A stretch of DNA of 64,000 nt from NCBI GenBank assembly GCA_018292915.2, contig JACVVK020000320.1, positions 556,001-620,000 on the forward strand. The letters run 5' to 3'. Of the stretch, positions 42,969 to 55,699 are shown piece after piece (positions within the stretch are counted from its first letter, which is position 1; each line of letters opens with the position of its first letter). Source of the stretch: Batillaria attramentaria (Eukaryota; Mollusca; Gastropoda; Batillariidae). The notes beneath the pieces are model-generated. The model was not told the origin of the DNA. It saw nothing but the letters and a program-made list of their open reading frames with translations, and did no database searches. The translations under genes and the position numbers were made by a program.

Positions 42969-45130
42969 AATTTATGTCTGTCACAGACACAAAACCGTTC
43001 TTATATATGCGTTCATGTGGTGGTATCATAAATAGTTTCATTGTTTTATGTTGTCTGCTTCACCAGAAATAATTTACAGTCTATAAGAAAACACGCACGA
43101 GGCGGCTGAAACTGGCAGACGTTTTCTTCCTCTTATTGTTGCTGTTGTTTGTGTTGAGTGTATTATTGTTGTTATTATTATTTGGAAGACAATTGTAGGT
43201 TCACGAAATGTCGCTAGATAAAAGATATTCTGAAGGCCACCGAATTGCACACAGGACAAAATTCAAACCACACAATATGTCGTTACGAAAAATACGAATT
43301 CTAACGAATCTCAGTAATTGTAGCCTTTATCCTTCCTTCAGGGAAGTCATTGTGAAAGCTTCACAAAGCTTTCTGCTGGGTAGTCCTCTTTTCTTCAGAA
43401 GCAATGACGATTTATTTCTGTCAGAAGAAAAAAGAGTTTGTCCCACGTGCTCCTTGAGAAAGAAGATAATCCTCCTACAACAGTTGGAAGAAAAACGGAA
43501 CCAGGGCAGTTTACCGTGAACTAGTGTTTTGCGAAATGTGCAAAATGTGGAAACACAGGAAAAAATGTTTGATTTCGTCTTCTCTTTCTCTTCTAATGCT
43601 ATACACCACACACAATATGCGGTAATATTCAGATATAATTCAAGCTGACGTTCGGGTCTACAGGACAGTCGGATCCAAAAAGGTCATGGTGCACATCTTG
43701 GTGAGACCTAACTCTCCCTCGTTGGTCAATGCACGATCTTTTGTAAATGAAGTCCTGCACACGGCCACATTGCGGATGTCAGTGTGTTTTGTCGTCACAA
43801 GCCGTTGACGATTCCAGATGCACTTCAGACAAACCCTCAGCTTCTCCCACCAAAAAATATCTCCTGCAGTGATCTGGAGAATTATGTTGAGGACGTCCAC
43901 ACATTCCGTTACCAGGGGTAACGCACAAGCGGAGTAAAAACAGCCAGAAGCGTGTAGAATTTGCAGGAGGCAAAGTTCCTTGATTAAAGTGGAATGCGCT
44001 CTCTACACGCGCACACAATACTGCGGAAAGGTCAAACACCGGTCGTTGTGACCATTGTCTTAGTTTTGCCTGTTTGAATATCGGTCAATGCCATTCACAC
44101 CAGCGGTGGGTTTATTTGAATAATTATACTTCTTCTCTTGCACGTGAGAACCAAATGTCGTTGATATATTTTCTGCTTGATGGCATTTCCTTCTACTTTT
44201 TATTTTTAATCTCAGAAGCGCATGTCAGCAGAAAAATATTTGTCCTTCCCAGACGCCAAGTGTTTTGAAATTCACAGTGACGCAGGGAACACTACCAAGT
44301 CACCTCAGTAGTCTACTTGTTGGCCCGCATTCACGCGTTCATTTGTGAGAGAGCATTCATGACTACTAATTAACATGCAGCTGACGTCGTCTGTGGTTTA
44401 TGAAGATGAAAAGAACAACTCCTAACGCCCAACATGTCAATATTTCGTCTGTGAAAGTTTTGATGACCCTTTCTTCATCGGGACACTGTACACATGGACT
44501 GATAGTTAGTTGTTACGGGCGAATAGGCTGAAGAATGAACAAAAGGACTACAAAAACCAACAGTTCAGTCGATTCAGCATTTGACGTTCTTTGGCTGAAT
44601 GCAACGGTTTCTCGCAATGGTTTACCAACAAGTGTTGTTTCCATGAACGCCTGTCTGACGGAGACAAATAAGGACACTGTTGGTCCCACAGTTAAGTGTG
44701 GCTGGGAACTGGAAAATGGATACGCTCTTGTGTTTGGCTACGAGAACTAGCTTCCACTGGATGTGGAAAGCTAGAACTAGAAGCTAGACTAGAGATAGCG
44801 AAGACTGCTGTCTGGTCGCGCGCCTGATGAATATACTGTAGCAACGTACATGTTAGCTCTGTTATACATGTACCTCACTGCAGCAGCATCTCCTCATCAC
44901 AGATTCCAGAAGATCAGTGGGAGACACTCTGACAAAGGAACAACCGTTGAGGACCTGAGTTGATCATCTCTCACAATGCTAGACTCAATACAAGTGAACT
45001 CGGATACATTTTTTGCAGAACTGAATTACACGGTAATTGTCCTTCAACCACTCCGTTCAGCTGTCAGTCATGCAGGGTTTGCGCGTGGAAGCTTCTGGTC
45101 CGAGCGATCCATCATTCACGATAAGTGTTG
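42969..45130. other. no recognisable gene
   Basis: About 2.1 kb of AT-rich, unclassified sequence. The open frames near 43208-43519 and 44535-44750 have no start, splice or homology support that I can see. Confidence 0.4.
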
Positions 45131-45132
45131 GT

Positions 45133-45292
45133 TGTTAGCGGGTTTAACGTCCTTTTCCACCACATGAAGGCCAATGCCAAAGCAAGGGCAACGAGGAAAC
45201 AAGCCAGCAAAAAAGTTTGGCTACCAGCCGGGATTCGAACTCACGACTCAAGCATTGATAGTTTAATGAACTTCAAGCCGGGCCAGCTCCTC
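45133..45292 (-). mobile_element. SINE family A copy
   Basis: In reverse it keeps GGTTTAACGTCCTTTTCCAC, AAGCCAGCAAAAAAGTTTGG and CCGGGATTCGAACTCACGAC. The anticodon half is diverged. Confidence 0.75.
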
Positions 45293-45511
45293 TTTGCGAT
45301 GGCAAGACTCTCAATATAGGTGGGTTTTTTTTCCCCAACACTTATCTGACACGGTTCGTTAAAGGATTTCTGTCACTCTAGTCGCAGACCGTGCAGCTCG
45401 TTGGCAATGTTGGGATCTCCTCACTGGCTAATAATTCATGTGCTTATTCATCAGCAGCTTTGTTGCTCCGTTCTCAATCTACTTCCCGGGTACTTTGTGT
45501 CAGTTGAAAGG

Positions 45512-45690
45512 GTGGTTGTTTGGTTGGTCGATTGGGAATTTAGCGTCTTTTTCTGTCACATAAGTTTGATAGTTTGATACAAAAACGAGCCAAGAGAGAG
45601 AGAGAGAGAGAGAGGTTTGGCTCTCAGTCGTGAATGGAACTCACTACCCCAGCATTCCCAGTCCAACGCTGTACTGGATTTGCCAACCAG
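45512..45690 (-). mobile_element. degenerate SINE A with a GA expansion
   Basis: ATTTAGCGTCTTTTTCTGTC, GGTTTGGCTCTCAGTCGTGA and TGGAACTCACTACCCCAGCA follow family A order in reverse. A (GA)n tract (45595-45614) has grown between the 3' part and the body. Confidence 0.6.
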
Positions 45691-46376
45691 ATTTTTTTCC
45701 GTTGGTAGGCAAAACGTTGACAAACTCTACCGGCTATCCTGCTTCCCAGCTTCAATCTCTAGCTAGCAGTGTTGGCAAAGCTCAAATAGAATAGAGGAAA
45801 AGATGACAAGTGGCGTTCAGTTCAACGTCCCGCAAGCCACAGACCGGTTGGCTCCCCCAAAGATCGAGAAACCACTGCATGTGATGATTCAGTGACGTCA
45901 GGCCTCTGTCCCGTACTATAGGAAGATGGTGGCGTCTCCACAAACAGACCTGCAACAACAAAAGCATGTGTACAATGTCTTGTGGGAAAAACTATTGATC
46001 TACGTCCGTATTGAAGCAGTTCAACTCGTGCCGGCCCTTCCATTATGACGGAAGGCCTTACGTTTGCAGTTCCTGAGGACATGAGTGTAACAGCTTGAAA
46101 TTAAAATTACACGCAGGCGCTGGGACGAATGTTACACTGAGCAGCCCTGGTGACAGAACACACAAGCTATACTGTCACATCCAGTGATCTACAAAATCTA
46201 ACTGTGCCAGCATGTCGCTGTTAGGCAAAATGCCATGGCAGGTGGAAACAGTTTATTGGGGGGGGGGGGGGGGGGGGGGGGAAGTGACGTATTTTTGGAA
46301 AATCGTGCAGGATAACGAAATCCGATTCCAAAAATTATAGGGTAAGGGTGGTGGTGGCTGTGTTGGTGGTGATGGT
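45691..46376. other. no recognisable gene; poly-G tract
   Basis: A run of about 24 G occurs at 46258-46281. 46110-46140 (GCTGGGACGAATGTTACACT) has a weak match at 50730-50763, a possible unlisted repeat. Confidence 0.35.
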
Positions 46377-46408
46377 GTGCGTGCGCGCGCGCGCGCGCGC
46401 GCGTGTGT

Positions 46409-46453
<45 letters not shown>
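46377..46453. repeat. (GC)n-(TG)n microsatellite
   Basis: GTGCGCGCGC passes into TG repeats to about 46453. Confidence 0.93.
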
Positions 46454-46455
<2 letters not shown>

Positions 46456-47269
46456 GAGTCCATTGCATCGATCTGTCTCCTCCTCTACAATTTAGAAAGG
46501 CCGATAACTCAGCGGATGATTTTTTGAATGCTTCCCATCGTGCTATCGTGTCATCACATTTCCTCCTTCTCTTGCTGATTAGTGGAACAACTACTGGATG
46601 TTGAGGCAAAGCCCACTCACCAGTGAATCATCATTAGCATCAATAGAACTTTTTCTTCTGTGTAAATGTACCCTGGAACCGAACATTACAGATATCTCTG
46701 AAATTCGCATGTATTCCTTTTTGGGAAAGCAAAAATCATAGTTGCGCAGCCTACAAATTTCTCCAGCACTTCAATGACGAAAAACTGCATTTCGCGAAAT
46801 GGGTGGTCTGTGATGGAAGTGTATGGGGTCGGGCAAGGGAATAAAGAGAGGGAGAGGATGTGTAAAATTGGGAAATGAATGAAGGGGGGGGGGGGGGGTA
46901 AATGTAGGACAGGGGGGCAGACAGCGATATGTGGGTAAACTAATCGAACTCAAGGAATTCACCATTTCCAATGGACAGCACTTAACCCAACAATCCCCTT
47001 CAGATCGTGATGGCTCAAACCCATTAACAGCCGCATTTCGCCCATCTCGGTACACCCTGTGGGCGCTTGCTAAAGACAGGAACACACTAACTACTGAAAG
47101 TAAAACGTCCCAATCTGACGATCATATTCACGAGCAGAACGATACGCACTCTGCTCAAACCATTTATCATCGTCAGGCAGCGGACCGAGTTTGATTTTGT
47201 CAGTGAATGAATGATTTTGTTTTTTTCTCGTCTTATCACACCGTACGCCTTTTAGTCGTGTTCGTCCTT

Positions 47270-47470
47270 ATCAATGCGGACATCAGCATCGTCATCATCA
47301 ACATTGTAGTCATTATCATCGTCCTCCTCATAATCATCATCGTGCTCGTCGTCAGCTCGTTATCATCATGGCCATTATCGTCGCTGTCGTCATAGGCGTC
47401 ATCTTTGTCGTCGTCGTCATCGTCATCGTCATCATCGTTGTCGTCGTCGTCGTAGTCGTAGTCGACACAG
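47270..47470. repeat. interrupted (GTC/ATC)n trinucleotide repeat
   Basis: CGTCATCATC and TCGTCGTCG runs give poly-Asp on the minus strand. The regular three-base period comes from the repeat and is not evidence of coding. Confidence 0.8.
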
Positions 47471-47915
47471 TTATCGAAAACTTGGTCCTCGACATTGAAA
47501 AGCAATAGCTTATAAAAATTATGTGAATTTAAACAAGACGATGTTGCGACGTCCACTCAGTTACAGACTTTATGGGATGCACTCCTGGCACAGAGGGAGA
47601 GAGTTCATCAAAACATATGTGGATATGCTGCATTTGCCATACGTCTTGAAGATTCCTCGACCACTGGGGAAAGTTTCCTTTCATCGAAAAGCTGGAAGCT
47701 GCCAGGACAAACATGAAAAGTTTAAGTGTCCTTTTTTGTCCATTGAATTCAACTTTAAAAAATGCATCTACGCTGTCATCGATCGAACGGGTATGAATAA
47801 ACCACTCTCGCTATTTCTCGTTTTCTCTCATTCATAAATATCGACATGGGAGAAACAGAAAGACACACAGACACACAGACACACTGACATACAGATAGAC
47901 AGGAGACAGACAGAC

Positions 47916-47952
<37 letters not shown>

Positions 47953-48434
47953 GTAAGTGGGGCAATAATGCGTGGAGAAACGACGAAAGGGGCTCTTCAT
48001 TCCATTTTTGAAAAACGCCAAATTAAGATGAAATCATACAAAACTCTAAAATTAAATAACGCAAATGGTAACCATAACAGCATTTCTTCACAACTGTTGC
48101 TTGCCTTATAATCACCATCTCCAAATGCACAGCCTAAGTTTGAATATATAGATTTCGCATGCACCTACCTAAACAACTGGCTCATCTACAATCTGTATCA
48201 ACGACGGCGCACCTTGCAAGGGCCTCGCCATATAGTACGTGCGCGTATGTATATCTCATCGACAGACACAAAGAGACAATAGTACACACAAAGTGAATAG
48301 CATTACCCAACGATCTATAGCTGCAAAAAGAGCGTAACTATAGCCTACTTCTGAAATGTCACTGTTACTCTACATTCGATCAACAAATTGGTCCGTTTCC
48401 AAGATGACGTCAGAGCGAACGTGAAACAATCCTC
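47471..48434. other. no recognisable gene
   Basis: A (CAGA)n/(GA)n patch lies at 47860-47950. The rest is unclassified. Confidence 0.4.
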
Positions 48435-48739
48435 AATAGACGACTCCACACGGCAAGCCCCACCCCTTTACTCTGCCGTGTATTGGCAAAACACAGTACG
48501 TCCATGACGTCACGGGAAAACGGAGTGATTTCAAGATGAAAATGAGTGACGTAATGGTCTTTTCCCTCAATTGAAGTCAATGGACTTACTGCTTTCTTTC
48601 CATGTTTCGGTCATATCAAACTACATGTGCTTCCATCGTTGTAGTGTCTGGCAAAACGTTTTGCTGTATGACGACGGACGTGATTGGCTGAATTGTGGGG
48701 TCTCGGCCCTTTTGATTGACAGACGTGGGGTCGTCCATT
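48435..48739. mobile_element. MITE-like element M1, copy 2 (inverted relative to copy 1)
   Basis: The ends AATAGACGACTCCAC (48435-48449) and GTGGGGTCGTCCATT (48725-48739) are inverted repeats with two mismatches. GAAACAATCCT occurs just outside on the left (48423-48433) and 11 bp outside on the right (48751-48761). Confidence 0.75.
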
Positions 48740-49412
48740 ATTAGCATTACGAAACAATCCTTCATCAAACCCAGTGTTAGGTTCGGTTCTTCAACACAAT
48801 AAACAGTGTTACACTGAATGCAAAACGTTCGTTTGGAGGCAGACACTGACACCTGTATTGGTCGAAATATCAAATGTGCACGCTGAACACCTGATTCCAT
48901 CCTAGAGGGGAAGTGGAACAGAAAACGTACACATCATGCATACAGGCATAGGCTGCTGACGATTTTGTCCCAGGTCCCCAAGTCTTTTTTTCATTCAAAA
49001 TGTTGGTTCGGCTTAGGTCTGGTGAGCTAGCAAGCCACGGCAGAACTGGAATATTGTTGCTGGGGCATGCATCGCCCAGAGAAATCACTTCCCTCGAAGC
49101 TCAGTGATGGTGCCCCACTGGCCACACTCGTCTTCATCAACGACAGCCTGGACGCTGTGGGTTACCGGGACAACTTTGTTCAGCAGCATGTGGTGCCTTA
49201 CATACAGCGTCACCCAATGCCCGTCCGCATGTGGCTCGAATTGTGACTGTTTTATCTTAACCAGAACAGTATTCCAGTTCTGCCATGGCCTGCTGACTCA
49301 CTACACCTCAGCCCAGCTGTATATGTTTGAAATGAAAAGAAGACTTAGGAACCTGGCAAACCCACCACAGGAATCGTCAGCAGCTCCGGCAGGACTTCGT
49401 CAACATCGGGAA

Positions 49413-49840
49413 TGCCTTAATAATAATAATAATGATGATGAGCATTGTATAGGCGCTTTACCCAATTTCTTGAATCGGCTCAAAGCGCCGCGAACTGAAC
49501 CCAACACGCACGCTCACGTGAATCACACGCATTCTCTCACACACTGGACATAAACACATTACAATCACGTGGTGCGAAGGGTCAGCTCAGCTACTTAAAT
49601 TTCGGAATTTAGAATTGCATTTATGTTTCAAATTTGGTGGGCTGAACATTTCCAAAGCAGAGGGAGAGGAAGCCGGAGTACCCGGAGAGAACCCCCATCC
49701 CACAGGCATTCCATGCCATCCTGGCTCGTGGATTGCGCAGAAGGAAAACCGCCTGCATCGCCACTCCTGGCGGACACACCAAGATATGAACTCGAATGTG
49801 ATTCAGATTTGTGTCGATTTCGAATGAAATTTTCCTCTCA
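49413..49840 (-). mobile_element. ATT-tailed retroelement 3' region, long copy
   Basis: On the minus strand it ends GGTAAAGCGCCTATACAATG then (CATCAT/ATT)n, a common 3' end of LINE-related elements. Upstream it carries GGGTACTCCGGCTTCCTC, a motif widespread in marine invertebrate repeats. The first ~230 bp are nearly identical to 52893-53125. Confidence 0.55.
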
Positions 49841-50952
49841 GTACAAAGTGACCGTAATCGTAACGCGACTAGTCGTGAACAATGAAAAGCGACTGCCATT
49901 ATTTTGTAACGACTTTGAAGTATTAAAAACGTTCACCGTCTTTTTGAAGTTCAAATATGACTGTGATGTCCCAGTGCATTTCAAGCGCTACCGCGCATGC
50001 GCCGCTCAACTTGCCAACTCCAAAACCACACCATGCGCTTTTGCAGTCAAACTGTGAGTAAACGCAGAAACTTAGAATATTCAGGTTTTTGGCATCACAT
50101 TTAGAATGGAATGCACGTCATTCTTGATACAGAAAGTAATTTCTAAACTATTAGATATTACTATTAGATCTTAGATAATTATTACAAATCATATTATTAA
50201 ATCATGGTAGATTACTTTATTCCGTGAGTATATATATATATATATATAAAACTTCATGCAGGAAACAGAATAGTAAAATGGTTTGTGCTGTATAAATAGC
50301 AACGTGTTTCCCCAAGGAGAAACAGCCCTAACTTCCATTCGTGCGTTGATGGGACAAAATCACAGCTGCAAATTTTACACACAAAGCATCTGCAGGCACG
50401 GAGACCGGTCACGTCTCTCCCGCGAGAAACAATGCCTCGTCTCGACAGTTATGCGCAGTTGTAATTATTTTCTCTGTGGTCTGTGGTCTGTGGTTATCGT
50501 TGATCTAGGGTATTTCAGTGCGCTACAGAATTACGTAGCCTGAGGCTGCTCCGAGCTCGCAAATCTACGTTTCGGTATTAACCTATCCCTGAGACAAATA
50601 TCAATATTGTCTTTATTTCCATTTTTGTTCTTTTTTTTTCCCACTCGATCTGTCGGCTTTACGTTAGGTCAACACAATCCTGTAGACTGTATGCACACCG
50701 AACAAATGGATCTGAGCAAGTCTGCCTGCAGGCTATGGGACGAATCGAATTTGTACACTGAGCGGTATATTCTCTAATCCAGTCATGGACTTATCCCGAA
50801 AAATCTACTCAGCCCAGAGGTAGCTTGTGCACTGCACCTAACCCGTGCTGTGCACCTGACAGCACGTGATTTCTCGGCTTACTCCCAAGACTGTAATCAG
50901 TGCGAAGACTCCACTGAGCCATCGAGGCTACGACGTGACCGTTGGTTGGTTG
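49841..50952. other. no recognisable gene
   Basis: AT-rich with a short (TA)n at 50229-50247. Unclassified. Confidence 0.4.
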
Positions 50953-51558
50953 GTTGGTTGGTTGGTTGCGGGTTTTTAACGTCCTTTTCCACTCAATAAG
51001 GGTGATATTAAAGACAGGGCAACGAGGGAAAAAGCTGTCGCCAATTTTTGGGTCCCAGCCGGGAGTCGAACTCACGACTCGAGTATTGAAAGTCCAACGT
51101 TCTTTCTTTTTTTCTTTTTTTTTCTTTTTTTGCTGCCCCAACTCTTTGCCAGTTCCAGTGGTGTTCCTCCCAGGTCATGGGTGGAATCCACGGAGGGCTC
51201 GGAAGCTGGGGCAATTTTTATTATGCATGATGATGGACATGAGGATGATGGTAAGATTGAGGTCCGCGTGGTTTGGGACTGCGTGTAATTATCCACATCA
51301 TAAGACGTGTCATACCAAGGGAAGCACCCCCAAAGTCGCACCGTGAAGTGGGTGAATCTCGGCTGTGTGGCAACAGCCTCCCCATTGGGCCCATAGCACA
51401 CCCGCTCTGGGTAGGAGCCGACCTAGGCAGGAAAAATCCCGCTTGCCTCGGCTGGGACTCGAACCCGGATCTTCCGGTCCATGGTCCGAAGTGCTAACCA
51501 CTACACTACGGGGGCCGGTCGAAAGTCCAACGTTCTAGCAGTTCGTCAATCCCGCTCT
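50953..51558 (-). mobile_element. SINE family A copy split by a SINE B
   Basis: In reverse the A element's 3' end and body run 50970-51103 (AACGTCCTTTTCCACTCAAT, GGGAGTCGAACTCACGACTC). They resume at 51521-51558 with GTCCAACGTTCTAGCAG and the A-box end CGTCAATCCCGC. A (GGTT)n run precedes it. Confidence 0.85.
51104..51520 (-). mobile_element. SINE family B inserted in a SINE A, 16-bp duplication
   Basis: GAAAGTCCAACGTTCT at 51088-51103 is repeated at 51521-51536. The minus-strand B copy has the full tRNA-like head and 3' end but lacks about 85 bp (the GGCCTGG...TGACAGGAAGCGTGG segment) found in the copies at 25.2 and 63.0 kb, so it may be a shorter subfamily. Confidence 0.92.
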
Positions 51559-51589
51559 AACACGCTGGATGTACTCCCCAGCTACATAA

Positions 51590-51794
51590 TTATACTCCGG
51601 GGCACTTTCCGCATTAAAGCTGGTCCTACTCCCTCTAGTCAGTCCACGCCACGTGCAGACGAAAAGATTTGTTTCATTAGTGGAGTGTATCCAGCTTGGG
51701 AGTAAATCTGGCTTGTGAGGGTGGAGTATGTCTGCGACTTTTTGTCTTAGACTAGTGGGGAGTATATCCAGCTTTAAAGCGGAAAGTGCCCCGG
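51590..51794. mobile_element. MITE-like element M2, copy 2 (opposite orientation)
   Basis: The left arm (CCGGGGCACTTTCC from 51597) and right arm (to GGAAAGTGCCCCGG, ending 51794) are inverted repeats. The interior TAAATCTGGCTTGTGAGGGT is the reverse complement of copy 1's interior. Confidence 0.75.
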
Positions 51795-52082
51795 TGTTTA
51801 TAGACCTAAAGAGTTACACTGGCTCCCAGGCCCACAACAGACCTAATAAGTATAACAAGTGTACGGTGTGATTGTATGAGTCCACTGGAAGTCATCGACC
51901 TGATAATACCTTGTTCCAATACTTGCGAGAGATGTAGCGAAAGTAGTCATTCTGTCTAATTACTTTCTGTGCGCTAAATGTCGGAAGAGCGGCTCAGAGA
52001 CTTGATGAGATGTGGGCTGAATCGGATACGTAAATACTGGTAGTTTGAAGAGGGATCACAAGGAGCAGAAAATGAAACGCTC

Positions 52083-52352
<270 letters not shown>

Positions 52353-52892
52353 CCCGACTTCCTCAAATGTCCTCGCTAAATCCGATCAGAAAATTGAACA
52401 AGAAAAAAAAAACTGGAAAGAAATCTCCAGAGGGGAGAAAGGAATCTGTCAGGCGTCATTACATGACGAGAGTGTGCCCAGTCGATACATGGGCCAACGC
52501 GTGTCACAAAATCAGGACGGGAAAAAGACAAGAAACACGACTTTTTTCTGCAAGAAACACGACCAATGACGTGTGTAAAGCTGTGTGATCTCAGCTCGCT
52601 GATTTTCCTTACGAAACGACGCAGGTTTTCTTTTCTTCTTCTTCTCCTCCTTCTTCTTCTTCTGGTGGATAGATATAAAGTTATACAGAGTCCAAAACTA
52701 GGAGAAGGCTGTATAGAACCTCTTTTCAGATATTGTTAACTGAACTTGATTATGAATCAAACAGAAGCAACGACAGTCCCACCCACCCTCTCCCACCACA
52801 CCCCAACCCCTCGCGGCAAAACGTGAACAAAACATTGCGGCGTAAAAATAGAGAAAAGAGAGCAAACTGCATGTAGTAAAAGTAATGGAATT

Positions 52893-53125
52893 ACTAATAA
52901 TAATGAGTATTGCATAGGCGCTTTACCCAATTTCATGAATCGGCTCAAAGCGCCGCGAACTGAACCCAACACGCACGCTCACGTGAATCACACCCATTCT
53001 CTCACACACAGGACATAAACACATTACAGTCACGTGGTGCGAAGGGTCAGCTCAGCTATTTAAGTTTCGGAATTTAGCATTGCATTTATTTTTCAATTTT
53101 TGTGGGCTGAACATTTCCAAAGCTG
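52893..53125 (-). mobile_element. ATT-tailed retroelement 3' region, short copy
   Basis: It matches 49413-49650 closely (GCGCTTTACCCAATTTCxTG, GGTCAGCTCAGCTAxTTAA), with differences at scattered sites. It stops matching just after CATTTCCAAAGC, so it is 5'-truncated relative to the other copy. Confidence 0.65.
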
Positions 53126-54494
53126 TTAAGATCGCATCTTTCTTTGTGTTATTCTCTGAAACATACCTTCTGCGACAAATTAAACGTGACTGAGAACTGT
53201 TTGTCGAAACTAACTCTCTCTCTCTCTCTCTCTCTCTTTCACGAAAATTTTATAAACTGTCAAACGTTTCATTGCTGGAAACAAAATACAAATTTTCAAC
53301 CAACAAATGAAATGCGAAAAGCAGTTACTCATCTTACTCAACATTGTCAATGTGCATTCCGACAGTAATGAACGTTTCTTCATCCCACGGTATAACTCTG
53401 AATAAATGAACCGACAGCAGAAAGTGGAAGTCGTAATTGTGAATAAAAACAGAACTGAGAAAAGCACATTACCTCACATCTGCATCACGGGGTGCATCGC
53501 TAACCCATCTGGTTCTCGGCAGTTCACCACGTGACAATGTTAGTAGACTGACGAGAGGTCCCCGACGACCTGGTCAAACCCTGACAGGAGAAAATCACTG
53601 ATGCAGAAGCGACGGAAGAAGAAACCCACCACAGACACAGAGCTAGCTGCCAAGACAGACTGCGCACTCACTTGACTGGAGACATGTAACTCTATGACTT
53701 CTCTGCAAGAGTGCTACATGTAATTAAAACTCTGTCGCTTGCCGCCTCAGCGCTAAAAGTGAAGTTGAATCGAAAGTCTTATGTGCGCATGCGTGGCTGG
53801 AAATAGAACCAATTATAAGATGCTAGAACAGGCGAAGAAGCTGGGAGAGGGAGAAAAAGAGACACAGCGGTGAAATTGATCACGCGCGCGGGAAGAGAGT
53901 GGTGTACGAGACATCTGTCAATCGCGCACGCTCTCTGCGCGGGCTCGTCAGTCACAACCCCCGCCACCACGGTACGTCACCTGGTTCTGTCACGTGACTT
54001 ACAGGTCCAGTCCATCAACTCTACAAAGTGTGTACGCTACAGCTTACCGCCCACCCACCACAAACGCACCCCGTCCCTTCTCTTTTTTATTTCCTTTTTT
54101 TAAATTCGTGTTTCCTTACCATTGCAGTTCTTTGATCTTTGAAAGATCAGCATACATACGTGTTGGCTTAGTCATAACGACTACCAACTGAGGACGATAG
54201 TCAGTGTTGCATGTCCCTAGGCTGTACACATATCAGGCTTTCGTCGTCGTAACTAGCATCAGGAAAACTGTGAAAGCTTAGAAAAGTTAACTGTAGCCCT
54301 TTACAGGTTTGGGGGATGGGTGGGGGGGGGGAGGTTTTGCATGGATGTGAGGAAATGCCTGCTGGTTTTTTGGCGATGTGCCCCAGGATCACGGGAGTGA
54401 ATCAGAACGAGACCAGCGTTTTTCCGGTGCTGTGCCGCTCCAAATCATAACCCACTCATTCAGCGGGTTCCCACGCCGTAGCACCGCGGGTTTG

Positions 54495-54497
<3 letters not shown>
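53126..54497. other. no recognisable gene
   Basis: A CT tract lies at 53217-53236. 53870-54000 is CpG-rich. Unclassified. Confidence 0.4.

Positions 54498-54588
<91 letters not shown>
54498..54588. repeat. (TG)n microsatellite
   Basis: About 45 uninterrupted TG repeats. Confidence 0.96.
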
Positions 54589-54593
<5 letters not shown>

Positions 54594-54675
54594 AATTCAA
54601 AACGCCTTAGCACCGCAAAAGCGCTTCGGATTTTCAGTTGTCGTTTAAAAAGACTGAAAAGGGCTGGTTAGCAAC

Positions 54676-54953
54676 CAGGGCCCGCATGTAAAAGTCGGGG
54701 TTAGGGAGTTTAGCCCCGGGTTAGAGTCTAACCTCGGACTAAACTAGCTCTAGGGTTAAATTTGCTGTTGTTTTTGTTTTAAATCAGGAAGCGGGTCCAT
54801 TCCAGCCAGGTTCCTATGCCGTTACAGAAGGATTTTTGTCTTTCTTTCTTCTCTTCCTCTTTTATTTAATTTTGGTTTCGGGTTTCTTTTGTCCTAGTCT
54901 GGGTTAGGCCCGTAGCCGTGGGCTAAATTAACCTCGAGTTACATAGGGCCCTG
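54676..54953. mobile_element. MITE-like element with CAGGGCCC ends
   Basis: The left end CAGGGCCCGCATGTAA, then TCGGGGTTAG and TTTAGCCC, is mirrored by the right end, which in reverse reads CAGGGCCCTATGTAACTCGA, GGTTAATTTAGCCC. CAGGG starts are common in hAT-type MITEs, but the flanks do not show an obvious 8-bp duplication. Confidence 0.6.
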
Positions 54954-55084
54954 AAACCGACTTGTGCTAATACGTTACTACAATCTGAAGACGTGTCTAG
55001 GCTCATGTTTTAAAATAACGGCTTCTTGATGAGAGCAATCGGCGCCGAAACTCTTTAAGCGGCATAGCAACGAAAAAAGGTCGT

Positions 55085-55126
55085 CCCCCTCCCCCCCCCC
55101 CCCCCCCCCCCCCCCCCCCGCCCCCG
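55085..55126. repeat. poly-C tract
   Basis: More than 30 C residues with rare interruptions. The length is unlikely to be exact. Confidence 0.9.
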
Positions 55127-55567
55127 TTCAGGATCGTCACAAAAATATCAATACGGGACTCGTCACTTGTCAATCAACGTTGCAAGTCAGAAAAAGGAGA
55201 CCGACACAGAAGCAAAGACTGTTCAACAGTTCAAACACTATGTTCCAGACATGTGCTCACACTCAGGAGGGAAATTCGACTGTTGTAACGATTCGAACTT
55301 CCGTCCACACACGCATTTTGTCGCGGCTCGAAGGTTCAAAGACTTTTTTTTTTTCTGTCTCAGTTCCGACCATATCGTCTGTGTAGGAAAGACTGCATTC
55401 AACGAACATAGTTAGAATATTTGCCTGGTATGATTTTCGATTCTTTGCCACTACGTCCGCTACATGATCGACAAATTACAAGCTGTTTGTCATAGTCCAC
55501 ACTGCCGACCGATCTGCACGCCATTTTGTCGTCCAGATTTTTGAACGGCACACGCGTCAAATAGAGG

Positions 55568-55695
55568 TGACGTCAGTCACGATGACGTAAATTTGCTCTC
55601 CAAACATGGCGACCGGGGAACTGGGGAACGTCCCTTGCGAACAGAAATCAATGGGAAGAGGAAATGGGGACAAGACATACGGGGGGAGAGTTTGA
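55568..55695 (+). promoter_or_regulatory. CRE-containing possible promoter and short start frame
   Basis: TGACGTCA (55568-55575) and TGACGTAA (55583-55590) lie just upstream of AACATGGCG (ATG at 55606). The frame MATGELGNVPCEQKSMGRGN continues for only 29 codons, and I see no good splice donor before the stop. Confidence 0.25.
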
Positions 55696-55699
55696 TGCG

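Noticed and set aside
43208..43519. 103-codon open frame in unique sequence
   Set aside because: There is no domain, no splice-site support and no promoter-like context, and the length is reachable by chance in 64 kb.
47236..47556. Asp-rich open frame on the minus strand
   Set aside because: It is the translation of an interrupted trinucleotide repeat, with no start context, splice signals or conserved domain.
49623..50057. 144-codon open frame
   Set aside because: Its first part overlaps the ATT-tailed repeat and the protein has no recognisable domain.
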